Positions 24,591-35,110 of a stretch of 64,000 nt of DNA are shown one piece after another (the stretch's first letter is position 1; each line of letters opens with the position of its first letter). Position numbers and translations under genes: made by a program. Under the pieces are notes generated by a model. The model had not been told where the DNA came from. It saw nothing but the letters and a program-made list of their open reading frames with translations, and made no database searches. The stretch is from the NCBI RefSeq assembly GCF_023065955.2, contig NW_026622786.1:41712938-41776937 (forward strand), read 5' to 3'. This DNA comes from Ursus arctos. Lineage: Eukaryota; Chordata; Mammalia; Carnivora; Ursidae.

Positions 24591-24805
24591 AATAACAAAA
24601 ATCATGTTTTCTTATTAAGTACTTACTATTTGCCAGAAAATATCTTTAGTGTTTTATGTGATGGTCATATTTAATCCTGACAGCATTACTATGAATTAAG
24701 TACCATTACTGATTATATCCATTTTCTAAGTGACAAAACTAAGGTTTTGAGAGTTTAGGTAACTTGTCCATGGTCGGTCACACAGTTCACAATTAAAAGA
24801 GCCAA
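24591..24805 (-). repeat. MIR, antisense
   Basis: TTAAGTACTTACTATTTGCC, TTTAATCCTGACAGC, AACTTGTCCATGGTCGGTC and ACACAGTTCACAATTAAAAG in reversed MIR order. Confidence 0.75.
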
Positions 24806-26261
24806 AATGCAGGAAGGAAATGAAGAAAGGATAGCTGAAAATTTTAAAGTACAAAGTATATAAATTTTGATTACATTATCTATATTTTCCTCCCTTTGGC
24901 ACTAAAAAAAAAAAGGCAAGAATTGATACGCCAATAATATGGAAGCTGCTGATCAAAAGCAGCTGGATAATTTATTACGTTGGCAAATGAAGTGAATCAT
25001 AAAAAAAAGGTATAAAACACAGATCCATCTGTCTTAATCTTTGTTAGAAAATACAGTTCTTTTGCTAGAAATTCCTGGTGCTGACAGTTATTACCAGAAT
25101 ATTTATGCAAGTTGAATGAAGTTGGTCCCAAGATAGTTTAAACAACCTAGCTAATGTGCTGAAAAAGAAAATAAATGTCTTACAAACCCTGATTCATGAG
25201 AGGACTCTAAGATACCTTGCCCTTACTTCCTTTTTCAAAAATAGCAATATCTAATCTTATTCTATGAATTAAGATTTTATTAGTTTTCAAGCATTATCTA
25301 ATAACCACATCTACATATTTATACACAGAGGCATGAAGAACTAGAACAAGAAAATTATTAGTATCTCTGGCTTTGAGGATGTCCAACTAAGTTCTGAATG
25401 TCTTCCAGCTTCATCAAGCATTAATTGTAAAAAAGTAAAACATAAAAATGATCCTGAACTTGAATGATCACTGTAGAGAGATAGTAAAACTGTTAGAAAT
25501 GAAAAATGGCTCATTTTGAGATTGAGAAAGGAGGTTAATCATGCAAGTAAAAGAAGATTTTGTCAGAATTCATCATTTACTCATAGAATTCAGTTTTTTA
25601 CTTTACCCTACCTAACATTTCTTCCGTCTTCTTTAATTAAGGTGATAACAAAACCAATGAAGCTTAAAGTCACAGTTTAGTTTTTAATCAAGAAGAAAAT
25701 AGAAAAATTTTTAATTGCTTCTAAAGTTTTTTTTTTAAATCCTTCTTTCACCCTCAAAGTAGCAGAATATATCAAGTATCTGGGGAATATTTTGGAATTC
25801 ATTACACGGGGCCCAAAACTCTCATGCTTTCCCCCAGCAATCCTGGCTGCAGGCTACAGAGCTTGTGCCTGGACAGATGTGCTTTTAAATTACTGTTTCC
25901 CATAAAGAGAGGCATGTGGAACCAGACAGCCTTCTATATTGACTAAATTGCCCCCATGCACAAGTTTCCAGAAGATTCCATTGTGAGCATTTAGAACAAT
26001 ACACATTTCAGATAATACCTCACTGTTGCCACCTAGGTTGTTTAATCCAAGGAAAGTGACTTGTGCATTGACCATATCATACAAATACAACTCAACTGCT
26101 CAAGCCAGCCCATTATTTTTTCCAAAAACTCAGACGGACAAAAATTGAGAGGGTTTGTGATCAACACTCTCCCCCCAACCAAGGAAATTCTACAGAATGT
26201 GTTGCAAAAAGGAAAAAATGATCCCAGATTAAAGTTTGAGATGTAAGAAGGAATGATGAAT
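24806..26261. other. no recognisable feature
   Basis: AT-rich sequence with short poly-A runs near 24903 and poly-T near 25725. No transposon landmarks and no credible coding frame. Confidence 0.5.
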
Positions 26262-26278
26262 AAAGAAATTGGGAAATA

Positions 26279-26477
26279 GGGGTGCCTAGGTGGCTCAGTC
26301 GGTTAATCATCTGCCTTCAGCTCAGGTCATGATCCCAGAGTCCTGGGATAGAGTCCCACATCGGGCTCCCTGTTCAGCAGAGAGTCTGCTTCTCCCTCTT
26401 CCCTCTGGCTCGTGCTCTCTCTCTCTCTCTCACTCACTCACTCTTTCTCTCTCAAATAAATAAATAAAATCTTTAAG

Positions 26478-26532
<55 letters not shown>

Positions 26533-26547
26533 AAGAAAGAAAGAAAG

Positions 26548-26590
<43 letters not shown>

Positions 26591-26629
26591 AAGAAAAGGA
26601 AGAAAAAAGAAAGAAAAAAGGGAAAAAAG
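26279..26629 (+). mobile_element. CAN-SINE with long (GAAA)n tail
   Basis: The SINE body is at 26279-26476, with a CACTCACTCACTC interruption in its CT tract. The A tail has become a GAAA/GA array of about 150 bp (26477-26629). The flanks AAAGAAATTGGGAAATA (26262-26278) and AAAGAAATTGGAAAATA (26630-26646) are a 17-bp target-site duplication with one mismatch, so the array belongs to the element. Minus-strand frames here (up to 101 codons of F/L/S) are artefacts. Confidence 0.96.
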
Positions 26630-26646
26630 AAAGAAATTGGAAAATA

Positions 26647-28379
26647 TATGAGAAATCTGAATAAGCATTGATTGCATAAATCAACAGTATAAATGTCTAA
26701 AACAATAGCAACATTGTAAAATGTTGCCACCTTGGACTTAAATTTTATAATATTATAATAAATATAAATCATGACCACTCAAAGAGGCCCATCACTTAAC
26801 TAATTTTGACCATTCTACATTAAATCTTTGAAGATTACTCTCAACATAGAAAAATAAACCATTTCCTGATGTTATACTTGTCATACGTATCATACCTAAA
26901 AGCTCTTCAGTCACACAACATTCTCCTCAATACCAAGATATATATAGACAAATTGGTAGTATTATTTATATCTGTGTTCTCATCAGCTACAGTTTAAAAA
27001 CTCTACAAATGCTCCCACACTGAGCAGCAGCATTTCTAGACAGGCTTCTATCTATAAAATGCTTGCCTTTGTTTAGGACACAGTTTCTGCTACACTCAGT
27101 AGATAATCTTATAAATAAAATCTTATAAAATCTTTATCATCTGCAAAAATTTTTGATAACTGATCAATTGTTCCAATGAACACACATTGCCTTTTAAAGC
27201 ACCTGCACCTGTTTTATTCACAATCCAAAGGAAGCCCCACTGGTATGTCAGTTCCTTTATTAGATCACTAGGTTTTTCTTTTTTATCAATTATCTTCATC
27301 TTGTATCAGTCACAGTCATAGGATGGTTTACTTCCGAATGACCTTTAAAGTTGTATTCTTTCAAAACAGACATACCTTTATATTAAATGCATGGAATATC
27401 TTTCTCTTATGTGTATACACACAAAATATTCCTTCTCGCTCTCTCCCATTTTTCTTGACATATGCAGCCTTCTTCATCTATCTTTTACTTTGCCACTGAT
27501 GATAGAGACAAGGATACAAGAAATGTTTCACTTCTCTTTTAATAAGTGGTGACTGAGGCTCAGTCTCAACATCAGGGAGACCATAAGATGAGGCAGAGCC
27601 TGGAACAACTCCAGTACTCATCTCCAATCAACAGCTGTAATGTGAAAGTGTGGGTCCATCATTGTCAAATAGTCTGATGTTTCAAGAGGTACAAGCAATT
27701 CATACTTAAGGTTTAAAAAACTCACAATTTTTAATGCTGGCAAATATTTCAATTTTTTCTAACACTATATAGCTCAGGTAAAACACTTAGCTGATCAGGT
27801 ACAGCCTATAGTGAAGCTATTATGTTTCAGTTGTTGATGTGACCTTATCAAATTCAAAGGTAATTTAAGATACTTAAAAGTCTCCCTAGGAAACACAAGA
27901 CTCTGGTAGCAAGTAATTAAATTCTGAGTTCCAAAGGTCTGCAGAAAAAATACCTGTAACTCCTAGTTAAACAGCAAAACAACAGATCTCTGGTCCACTG
28001 TCAATGCCAGCTCACTTGTGGCAGTATTTAAACAGAAAGATAAATGGAAAGAGTCAAGTTATCTTTCTTCCCTTTAATCTTTCCACACAGTGAGACTACC
28101 ATTCTTCCCCCCTTTTCTCCCCTTTTTCTGCTTTACCAAATCTGAAAGGGTCAAGACATTTTATGGCTTCCCAATATTAAAAGTATATCAAATTGGTAGA
28201 AGTCACCAGGTAAAAGCAAAGAAATATCTCATAGCCAAAGGGGATATGAGAAATAATTTAACTCATATATAAAAATAATTTAGTCTTAAGCTAAAAAAAA
28301 AAATTCTATCTGAAAAAGTAGCAGAGTAAAAAATTCTGAAAAAAAAAACTGGTGACTGAATGGTCTAATTTTACATAGC
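26647..28379. other. no recognisable feature
   Basis: AT-rich sequence. No SINE, LINE or LTR landmark and no domain-bearing frame was seen across about 1.7 kb. Confidence 0.5.
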
Positions 28380-28720
28380 TTTGCAGTGACTACTCTCTTA
28401 GGAGTTAATTAAAAGCCATTTAATGAAAAATGTAAGATATTAACATCATCTCCAATTCCAGGTCTGATTTCATTGCAATTTACATATTTTATTCATCAAC
28501 ATTGTCCTTTAATTTTTAATTAGTGTTAGCCTTAAAACACATTTCCATCATCTGTTTCACCAAATTAACCTTTATGATGTAATGAAAAATTACAAGTACA
28601 AAACACGGACAGACTGTATTTAGGAAATTAACTGACACTGATGATAATATTGAGAGCCTCTTAATATTGCTTCTCAGGTTAAGGCCCATGTATAAGCTTT
28701 TAAAGCTCTTAATTGACTTG
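28380..28720. other. repeat-free AT-rich block, possible conserved non-coding element
   Basis: No transposon signature. Homeodomain-type cores occur at 28405-28412 (TTAATTAA), 28517-28522 (TAATTA) and 28710-28715 (TAATTG). Such texture is common in conserved developmental enhancers but also arises by chance in AT-rich DNA. Function is speculation without alignment. Confidence 0.2.
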
Positions 28721-29125
28721 CTATCTCAGGTCAGACAGATCCAATAAAGTATGTAAAACTAATGTCAATGCCTGCAAAAACTGTTTTGAGGATGGAGCCA
28801 AGAAAGCACAACTTACTCATTGGTATATTACCAGCACCAATACTTACTCATTTCACAAAGGTTAGTTAAGCAGCTACTATGTGCCCACCAAGCCCACAAT
28901 AGCATGTGCTGGGAATAATAAAATGATTAACAAGTAGCTAGAAAGTACAGAATTGCTATTTTATTCAGCACTGTACTAAATAACTGTACAATAACTTACA
29001 GCTGTACAATACTATTATAAGAAGATAGGTTAATTTGAATCATAAAACCAAAGCATAACCTATAATAAACATTCCTGCAGTCTTGCTACATTTTCCACTT
29101 GAACATTTGGAAGTTTCAAGTGTAC
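28721..29125. other. no recognisable feature
   Basis: GCAGCTACTATGTGCCCACC at 28870-28889 may be a MIR trace. Nothing else is supported. Confidence 0.35.
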
Positions 29126-29140
29126 AGAAATGATATCCTG

Positions 29141-29327
29141 GGGATGCCTGCGTGGCTCAGTCAGTTAAGCATCTGCCTTCAGCTCAGGTCATGATCCAGG
29201 GTCCTGAGACTGAGTTCTGCATCCAGCCCCTTGCTCAGCGGGAAGCCTGCTTTTCCCTCTGCCTGCTACTCCCCTGCTTGTGCTCTCTCTCTCTCTGACA
29301 AATAAATACAATCTTAAAAAAAAAAAA
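29141..29327 (+). mobile_element. CAN-SINE (SINEC)
   Basis: Complete copy with head GGGATGCCTGCGTGGCTCAG and a poly-A tail. A perfect 15-bp target-site duplication AGAAATGATATCCTG is at 29126-29140 and 29328-29342. Confidence 0.97.
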
Positions 29328-29342
29328 AGAAATGATATCCTG

Positions 29343-29863
29343 TTAACAGCATTATGCACATATTAGAGGTAATTGTGCATTGTTATAGCAAATATTTGAA
29401 AGCCCTTGGGATTCATTACTTAATCAAGTGGTTGCAGAGTCTGCTGGCATATTATTAACCAGAATCTCTACTCTGCCTCATTAAAAATGCTTGTGTACAG
29501 AAAACAAGCACTAAACTGGAAACAATTCCATGAGGTATTTTAATAAAAAACATATCTGTGTATACATAACAAACATACACACACACATACTTTGTATGTA
29601 TGTCTTAACTGTTCACTGAAGAAGCCTAGAACTGATCAACACAGTAGTAAAATTCCTATTAATGAAATTAATTCCCATTAAAAGAAGACAGAATTTCTTT
29701 AAGAAATTGCTGATTCCAAGTCTGGGACAGAAAACGTACAAGAAGAACCTGGAATATCTTAACATACCAGAAAGGAAGGAAGATATCAACAGGACTCAAG
29801 AACCAATTTGAAGAGGTATCAATGATGGGGCGGTTTGAGCTTCAATAAGGAAATTGCAGGTTT
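29343..29863. other. no recognisable feature
   Basis: Short ACACACACATAC run near 29577. No gene or named repeat up to the start of the L1 block. Confidence 0.5.
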
Positions 29864-30427
29864 CATATCAAGATGGTGCTGTAGGAAGATTCTGAACTCA
29901 CCTCCTCCACAGAACACACCAAAATACACCTATTAATAGGACAATTCCTCCTGAAAAAGAACTGAGGACTGACTGAACAGCTATTGAACAACCAAAGACA
30001 AAGAGAATGGCAAGAGAACAACAAGAGAGAAAGATAAACAGTAACAAAAGGAAACCCCACCCCCAATGCTGTGAATGGCAGTGGGGAGGGATAGTACTGA
30101 GGGGCCTAGAACATTCCTCTGTCCTTGAGCACAAAAGAAAACCTGCAGTTTAAAAGAACAACTAGCATATAAAAAGACAATACTAGAACTCTGCCAAGAG
30201 ATGGAGGAACTATGGGAAGGCTCTCCAGGTCAGTGGGACTGGAGAACAATGAGGTTTATATTCCCACCCCACCATGGAAACCTGGACCAGAACAGGGTCC
30301 AGACACCATAATGCATGGGTCTAGTTATCACAGAGAGCTTGCAACCTCAGGGAGCCCAGGGTCCACAAGCCCACACTAGCCACCTTGTGGTGTTAGGGCA
30401 CAGAAAACAAGCCATGGTTTTGTGGTG

Positions 30428-30625
30428 AATTTTTGTTGTTGGTTTTTTGTTTTTTGGTTTTTGTTTATACTCTTTTATTTTATTTTAAACACTTTTAAAA
30501 TTTTGTCCTGTTTTCATTTTTTTTCTTTTTGATTTTCTTTCTTGTTCTTCCTTTTTCCTTTTTCTTTTTTACTTTTCTTCTTTTATTTTATTATTTTCTT
30601 TTTTCTTCTTAATTTTACTTTTTTT
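30428..30625. repeat. T-rich pyrimidine tract inside L1
   Basis: About 200 bp dominated by T with GTTTTTT and CTTTTT blocks, located between the L1 5' end and ORF1. Confidence 0.8.
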
Positions 30626-30839
30626 ATTGTCTCTGTAAGAAGCCATTGTTTAAAAGGGTAATTAACATATATAGCCACAGCTTCAGTCAGCCTGCAAAAG
30701 TCACCAAGCATGCACAGTCTGCATAGAGGTTGCCATACATAAGACCACTCCTTCAACTTAGAAGAAGTAGCCATTTTGTCTAATCCATAGAAACAAACAC
30801 AGGAAGTCAAGCAAAATGGAGATACAAAGGAATATGCTA

Positions 30840-31682
30840 CAAAAGAAAGAACAAGGAAAAACCTCAATAAAAGAATGACATGAAACAGATAAGCAATATG
30901 CCTGATAAAGAATTCAAAGTAATGATTGTAAAGATACTGGGCTGGAGAAAAGAATAGAAGAACTCAGTGAGACCCTCAATAAAGAGAGAGAAAATATTAA
31001 AAAGAACCAATCAGAACTGAAGAATACAATAACTGAAATAAAAAACACACTAGAGGTAATTAATAGTAGCTTAGAGAATGCAAAAGAACATATCAGCAAT
31101 CTGGAAGACAGGGTAATAGAAAGAATAGAAGCTGATCAGCAAAAAGAGGAAAGAATTTTTTTAAATGTCCAAGAAATCTCTTGGACAACATCAAGCAAAT
31201 GAAATTTCACATTATAGGAGTCCCAGAAGAAGAGAGAGATAAAAGTGTAGAAAACTATTTGAAGAAATAATAACTGGAAACTTCCCTAACCTAAGGAGAG
31301 AAATAGACATCCAAGTCCAAGAAGTGTAGAGAGTTCCAAACAAGATGAACCCAAGGCACATAAAAATTAAAGTGTCAAAGTTTAAAGATAAAGAGAAAAA
31401 TCCTAAAAGCAGCAAGAGAGAAACAAAAAGTTACCTACAAAGGAAAAACCTATAACACTATCAGTTACTTTTTCAGTAGAAACTTTACAAGCCAGAAGAG
31501 AGTGGCATGATATATTCAAAGTGCTGAAAGGAAAAAACCTCCAACCAAGAATACTCTACCCCTGGCAAGATTGTCTTTCACATTTGAAGGAGAGATAAAG
31601 AGTTCTACAGACAAACAAAAGATAAAGAAGTTTATCACCACTAAATCAAGCTTACAAGAAATGTTAAACGGACTTCTTTAAG
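30840..31682 (+). pseudogene. L1 ORF1 relic
   Basis: ORF1 is the RNA-binding chaperone of L1. About 31015-31160 translates to a leucine/isoleucine heptad pattern (e.g. ENAKEHISNLEDRVIERI), the coiled-coil part. The end LQEMLNGLL before a stop at 31680-31682 is the usual ORF1 C-terminus. Stops and frameshifts, for example around 31145-31200, break it. The start is approximate. Confidence 0.8.
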
Positions 31683-32121
31683 TAGAAAAGAAATAGTCAT
31701 AATTAGACATAAGAAAAATATACATAAAAGATATAGAATATGACAATATATACATAAAATGTGGAAAAGGAAGTAAAAAGGGAAGAGAAGAGGAAAAAGG
31801 AAAACAAAAAGTTTTTTTCTCTTTCTGTTTTTGTTTTTTTAAGAATATGTTTGAACTTAAATGACCATCAAATCAATACGGACTGCTATTTAGTTAGGAT
31901 GTTATATATGAACCTTAGGGTAAGTACATACACAAAACCTATGATAGATACACAAAAAATAAAAAGAAAGCCAAAAGACAAAAACAAACAAAAAAACACT
32001 ATAGCTACAAAGAAACGGAGTAAGCAAAGAAAAAAGAAACAAAGAAGAACTATAAAAACAAACTTTAAAAATGGCAATAAGTACATACCTATCAATAATT
32101 ACTTTAAATGTGAATGGCCTA

Positions 32122-32299
32122 GGGGAGCCTGGGTGGCTTAGTTGGTTAAGCGTCTGCCTTCGGCTCAGGTCATGATCCTGGAGTCCTGGGATCGAGCACC
32201 ACATCCAGCTCCCTGCACAGTGGGGAGCCTTCTCCCTCTCCCCAACCCCCTGCTTGTATTCTCTCTCCCATCTCTCTCTCTTTCTCTCAAAGAAATAAA
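32122..32299 (+). mobile_element. CAN-SINE in L1 ORF2
   Basis: Inserted in the ORF2 N-terminal codons. The perfect 16-bp duplication AAATGTGAATGGCCTA (32106-32121, 32300-32315) repeats part of the L1 text. The tail is very short (AAAGAAATAAA). Confidence 0.97.
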
Positions 32300-32526
32300 A
32301 AATGTGAATGGCCTAAATGCTCCTATCTAAAGACACAGAGTGGTAGAATGGTTAAAAAAAACACAATACCCAACTATATATGGCCTACAAAAGACTCACT
32401 TCAGACCTAAAGATGCATACAGACTGAAAGTAAAGGGATAGAAAAACACTCACCATGCAAATGGAAGTGGGGTTAAAAAAAAAAAAAGCAATGACAGCAG
32501 TACTTCTATCAGACAAAATGACTTTA

Positions 32527-32725
32527 TTTTTTTTTTTTTTAAAGATTTTATTTATTTTTGTGACAGAGAGACAGCCAGCGAGAGAGGGAACACAGCAGGG
32601 GGAGTGGGAGAGGAAGAAGCAGGCTCCTAGCGGAGGAGCCCGATGTGGGGCTCGATCCCATAACGCCGGGATCACGCCCTGAGCCGAAGGCAGACGCTTA
32701 ACGACTGCGCTACCCAGGCGCCCCA
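32527..32725 (-). mobile_element. young CAN-SINE, antisense, in L1 ORF2
   Basis: Arctoid-type body (GATCCCATAACGCCGGGATC, GGCTCCTAGCGGAGGAGCC) with a long T run. The flanks at 32505-32526 and 32726-32747 are identical over 22 bp, beginning TCTATCAGACAAAATG and ending ACTTTA. That is a long target-site duplication and indicates a young insertion. Confidence 0.97.
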
Positions 32726-32837
32726 TCTATCAGACAAAATGACTTTAAAACAAAGACTGTAACAAGAAACAAAGAAGGGTACTATATAATGATAAAGGGA
32801 TTAATCCAACAAAAGCATATAATAATTGTAAATATCT

Positions 32838-33022
32838 GGGGACGCCTGGGTGGCTCAGTCGGTTGAGCGTCTGTCTTCAGCTCAGGTCACGATCCCGGGG
32901 TCCTGGGATCGAGTCCCACATCAGGCTCCTTGCTCAGCGGGGAGCCTGCTTCTCCCTCTAGCTGCCACTCCCCCTGCTTGTGCTCTCTCTCTGACAAATA
33001 AATAAATAAAATCTTAAAAAAA
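32838..33022 (+). mobile_element. CAN-SINE in L1 ORF2
   Basis: Head GGGGACGCCTGGGTGGCTC-like from 32838, generic body (GTCCTGGGATCGAGTCCC), and tail ATCTT(A)n. The duplication AATTGTAAATATCT is at 32824-32837 and 33023-33036, perfect over 14 bp. Confidence 0.96.
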
Positions 33023-33786
33023 AATTGTAAATATCTATACTCAACACTGGAGCACCTAAATGCATAAAACAAACATTGACACATTGAAATTGATGGTAAT
33101 ACTACAATAGTAGGGGACTTTAACATTCCACTTACATCAATGGATAGATCATCCAGATAGAAAAATCAATAAGGAAACATTGTCTTTGAATGACACATTG
33201 GACCAGATGGTCCTAACACATATATACAGAACATTCCATCCAAAAACAACAGAATATACATTCTTTTCAAGTGTGCGTGGAACATTCTCCAGAATAGATC
33301 ACATATTAGGCCATAAAACAAGCCTCAATAAATTTAGGAAGATTGAAATCATACCATGCATCTTTTCTGACCACAATGGTATGAAACTAGAACTATATCA
33401 CAAGAAAAAAACCACAAATACGTGGAGACTGAGTAACATGATGCTAAAAAAGTCAACGGGTCAATGACGCAATCAAAGAAGAAATAACAAAATACATAGA
33501 GCAAATGGAAATGAAAACACAATGGTCCAAAATCTCTGGGACACGGTGAAAGCAGTACAAAGAGGGAAGTGTACAGCAATAAAAGCTCACCTCAAAAAAC
33601 AGAAAAAGACTCAAGTAAACAATTTAACCTTATGCCTAAAGGAAGTTAGAAAAAGAAGAACGAAGCCCAAGGTGAGTAGAACAAAAGGAAATAATAAAGA
33701 TCAGAGCAGAAATAAATGACATAGAGACTGAAAAACAATAGAAAAAATCAATGAAACGAAGATCTGGTTCTTTGAAAAGATATACA

Positions 33787-34940
33787 AAATTGGGGCTTCT
33801 GGTCCAAGGCGGCAGACGAGTAGGAGACTTTAGTTTTGTTTGGTCCCAGGAATTCAGCTAGATAGCTATCAAATTATTCTGAACACCTGCAAACTCAACT
33901 GGAGACCTAAGAAAAGAATTGCTGCAATTCTACAAATAGAAAAGCAACCACTTTCTGCAAGAATGACAAGACAGAAAAACTCACCTCAAAAAAGAGAACA
34001 AGAGGCAGTGCTGACTGCCAGGGAACTAATCGGTATGGATATAAGTAAGATGTCAGAGCTAGAGTTCAGAACATCAATTATAAAGATACTAGCCAGGCTT
34101 GCAAAATCATAGAAGACATTAGAGAATCCCTTTCTCGAGAAATAAAAAAAAACTAAAGTCTAATCAAGTCAAAATCAAAAGGCTACCAATGAGATACAAT
34201 CAAAAATGGAGGCTCTAACTGCTAGGATAAATGAGACAGAAGAGAGAATTACTGATATAAAAGACAAAATGATGGAAAATAAAGAAGCTGACTAAAAGAG
34301 AGATAAACAACTACTGGATCACGAGAGGAGAATTCGAGAGATAAGTGATAAAACAAAACAATATTAAAATAATTGGGGTCCCCAGAAGAAGAGTAAAGTG
34401 GGGGGCAAGGGGCAGAAGGTATACTGGAGCAAATTATAGTGCAGAACTTCCCTAATCTGGGGAAGGAAACAGGCATGCAAGTCCAGGAGGCACAGAGAAT
34501 ACCCCCTCAAACTCAATAATAGGACAACACTACAACATATAAAGGTGAAGTTTGCAAATCTCAGAGACAAAGAGAAAATCCTGAGAGCAGCTCAGGACAC
34601 AAGGTCCATAACCTACAAGGGTAGGTCAGAAGGACTGCCATGATATACTCAGGGTGCTAAATGAGAAAAATATGTAGCCAAGAATACTTTATCTAGCAAG
34701 GATTTCATTCAAAATAGAGAGATAAGAAGCTTCCAGGACAAAGAGAAACTAAAAGAATTTGTGATCACCAAACCAGCCCTGCAAGAAATATTAAAGGGGA
34801 TCCTTTAAGCAAAGAGAGAGCCCAAAAGTAACATAGACCAGAAAGGAACAGAGACAATATACAGAAACAGTCACTTTACGTGTAATACAATGTCACTAAA
34901 TTCGTATCTTTCAATAGTTACTCTGAATATAAATGGGCTT
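33787..34940 (+). mobile_element. second L1 5' end with ORF1, truncated early in ORF2
   Basis: Starts at a carnivore L1 5' phrase (GGCTTCTGGTCCAAGGCGG, GAGTAGGAGACTTTAG, CAGGAATTCAGCTAGATAGC). It carries an ORF1 relic, the spacer, and the first ORF2 codons from ATG 34890 (MSLNSYLSIVTLNINGL). It stops at 34940 against an inverted L1 piece. It is inserted within or recombined into the ORF2 of the upstream L1. Confidence 0.88.
33962..34808 (+). pseudogene. L1 ORF1 relic, second copy
   Basis: ATG at 33962 gives MTRQKNSPQKREQEAVLTA, then MDISKMSELEFRTSIIKIL, which is the carnivore L1 ORF1 N-terminus. A stop at about 34110 ends the first frame. Downstream blocks (CCTAATCTGGGGAAGG, AGGCACAGAGAATACC, GCCCTGCAAGAAATATTAAAG) continue ORF1 to a stop at 34806-34808 in shifted frames. 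Confidence 0.85.
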
Positions 34941-35110
34941 ATCTTTTTTCATGTGTCTGTTGATGATTTGTATGTCTTCTTTGGAAAAATGTCTGTTCAG
35001 TCTTCTGCCCTTTTCTTTGTGGATTATTTGTTCTTTGGGTGTTGAGTTTGATAAATTCTTTATACGTCTTGGATACTAGCTCTTTATATAATATGTTATT
35101 TGCAAATATC
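34941..35110 (-). mobile_element. inverted L1 ORF2 fragment
   Basis: The minus strand reads L1 ORF2 C-terminal text (GATATTTGCAAAT, AACACCCAAAGAACAAATAA, AACAGACATTTTTCCAAAG). It is the inverted homologue of 36455-36637 in this window. Sense L1 lies on both sides. Confidence 0.9.

Larger units (their letters stand above)
29864..33785 (+). mobile_element. L1 with 5' region, ORF1 and ORF2 start; broken by another L1 and three SINEs
   Basis: Begins with an L1 5'-region phrase (AAGATGGTGCTGTAGGAAG, CTCACCTCCTCCACAGA). It continues through a pyrimidine-rich stretch, an ORF1 relic, an inter-ORF spacer and the start of ORF2. At 33785 the ORF2 text (TTCTTTGAAAAGATATACAA) stops where a second L1 5' end begins. 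SINEs at 32122, 32527 and 32838 sit in the ORF2 part. Frames are broken, so retrotransposition by this copy is not possible. Confidence 0.9.
32071..33785 (+). pseudogene. L1 ORF2 endonuclease relic
   Basis: ATG at 32071 opens MAISTYLSIITLNVNGL, the ORF2 N-terminus, which is cut by a SINE at 32121. Later pieces keep the endonuclease text LSDKMTL and, at 33180-33467, FHPKTTEYTFFSSVRGTFS plus SRIDHILGHK and FSDHNGMKLEL. Multiple stops are present. The reverse transcriptase part does not follow directly. Confidence 0.88.

Noticed and set aside
26430..26778. Overlapping minus-strand frames of F/L/S repeats
   Set aside because: They are translations of the (GAAA)n tail of a SINE in three frames.
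31761..32141. 126-codon lysine-rich frame
   Set aside because: It spans the L1 inter-ORF spacer and ends in a SINE; there is no domain.
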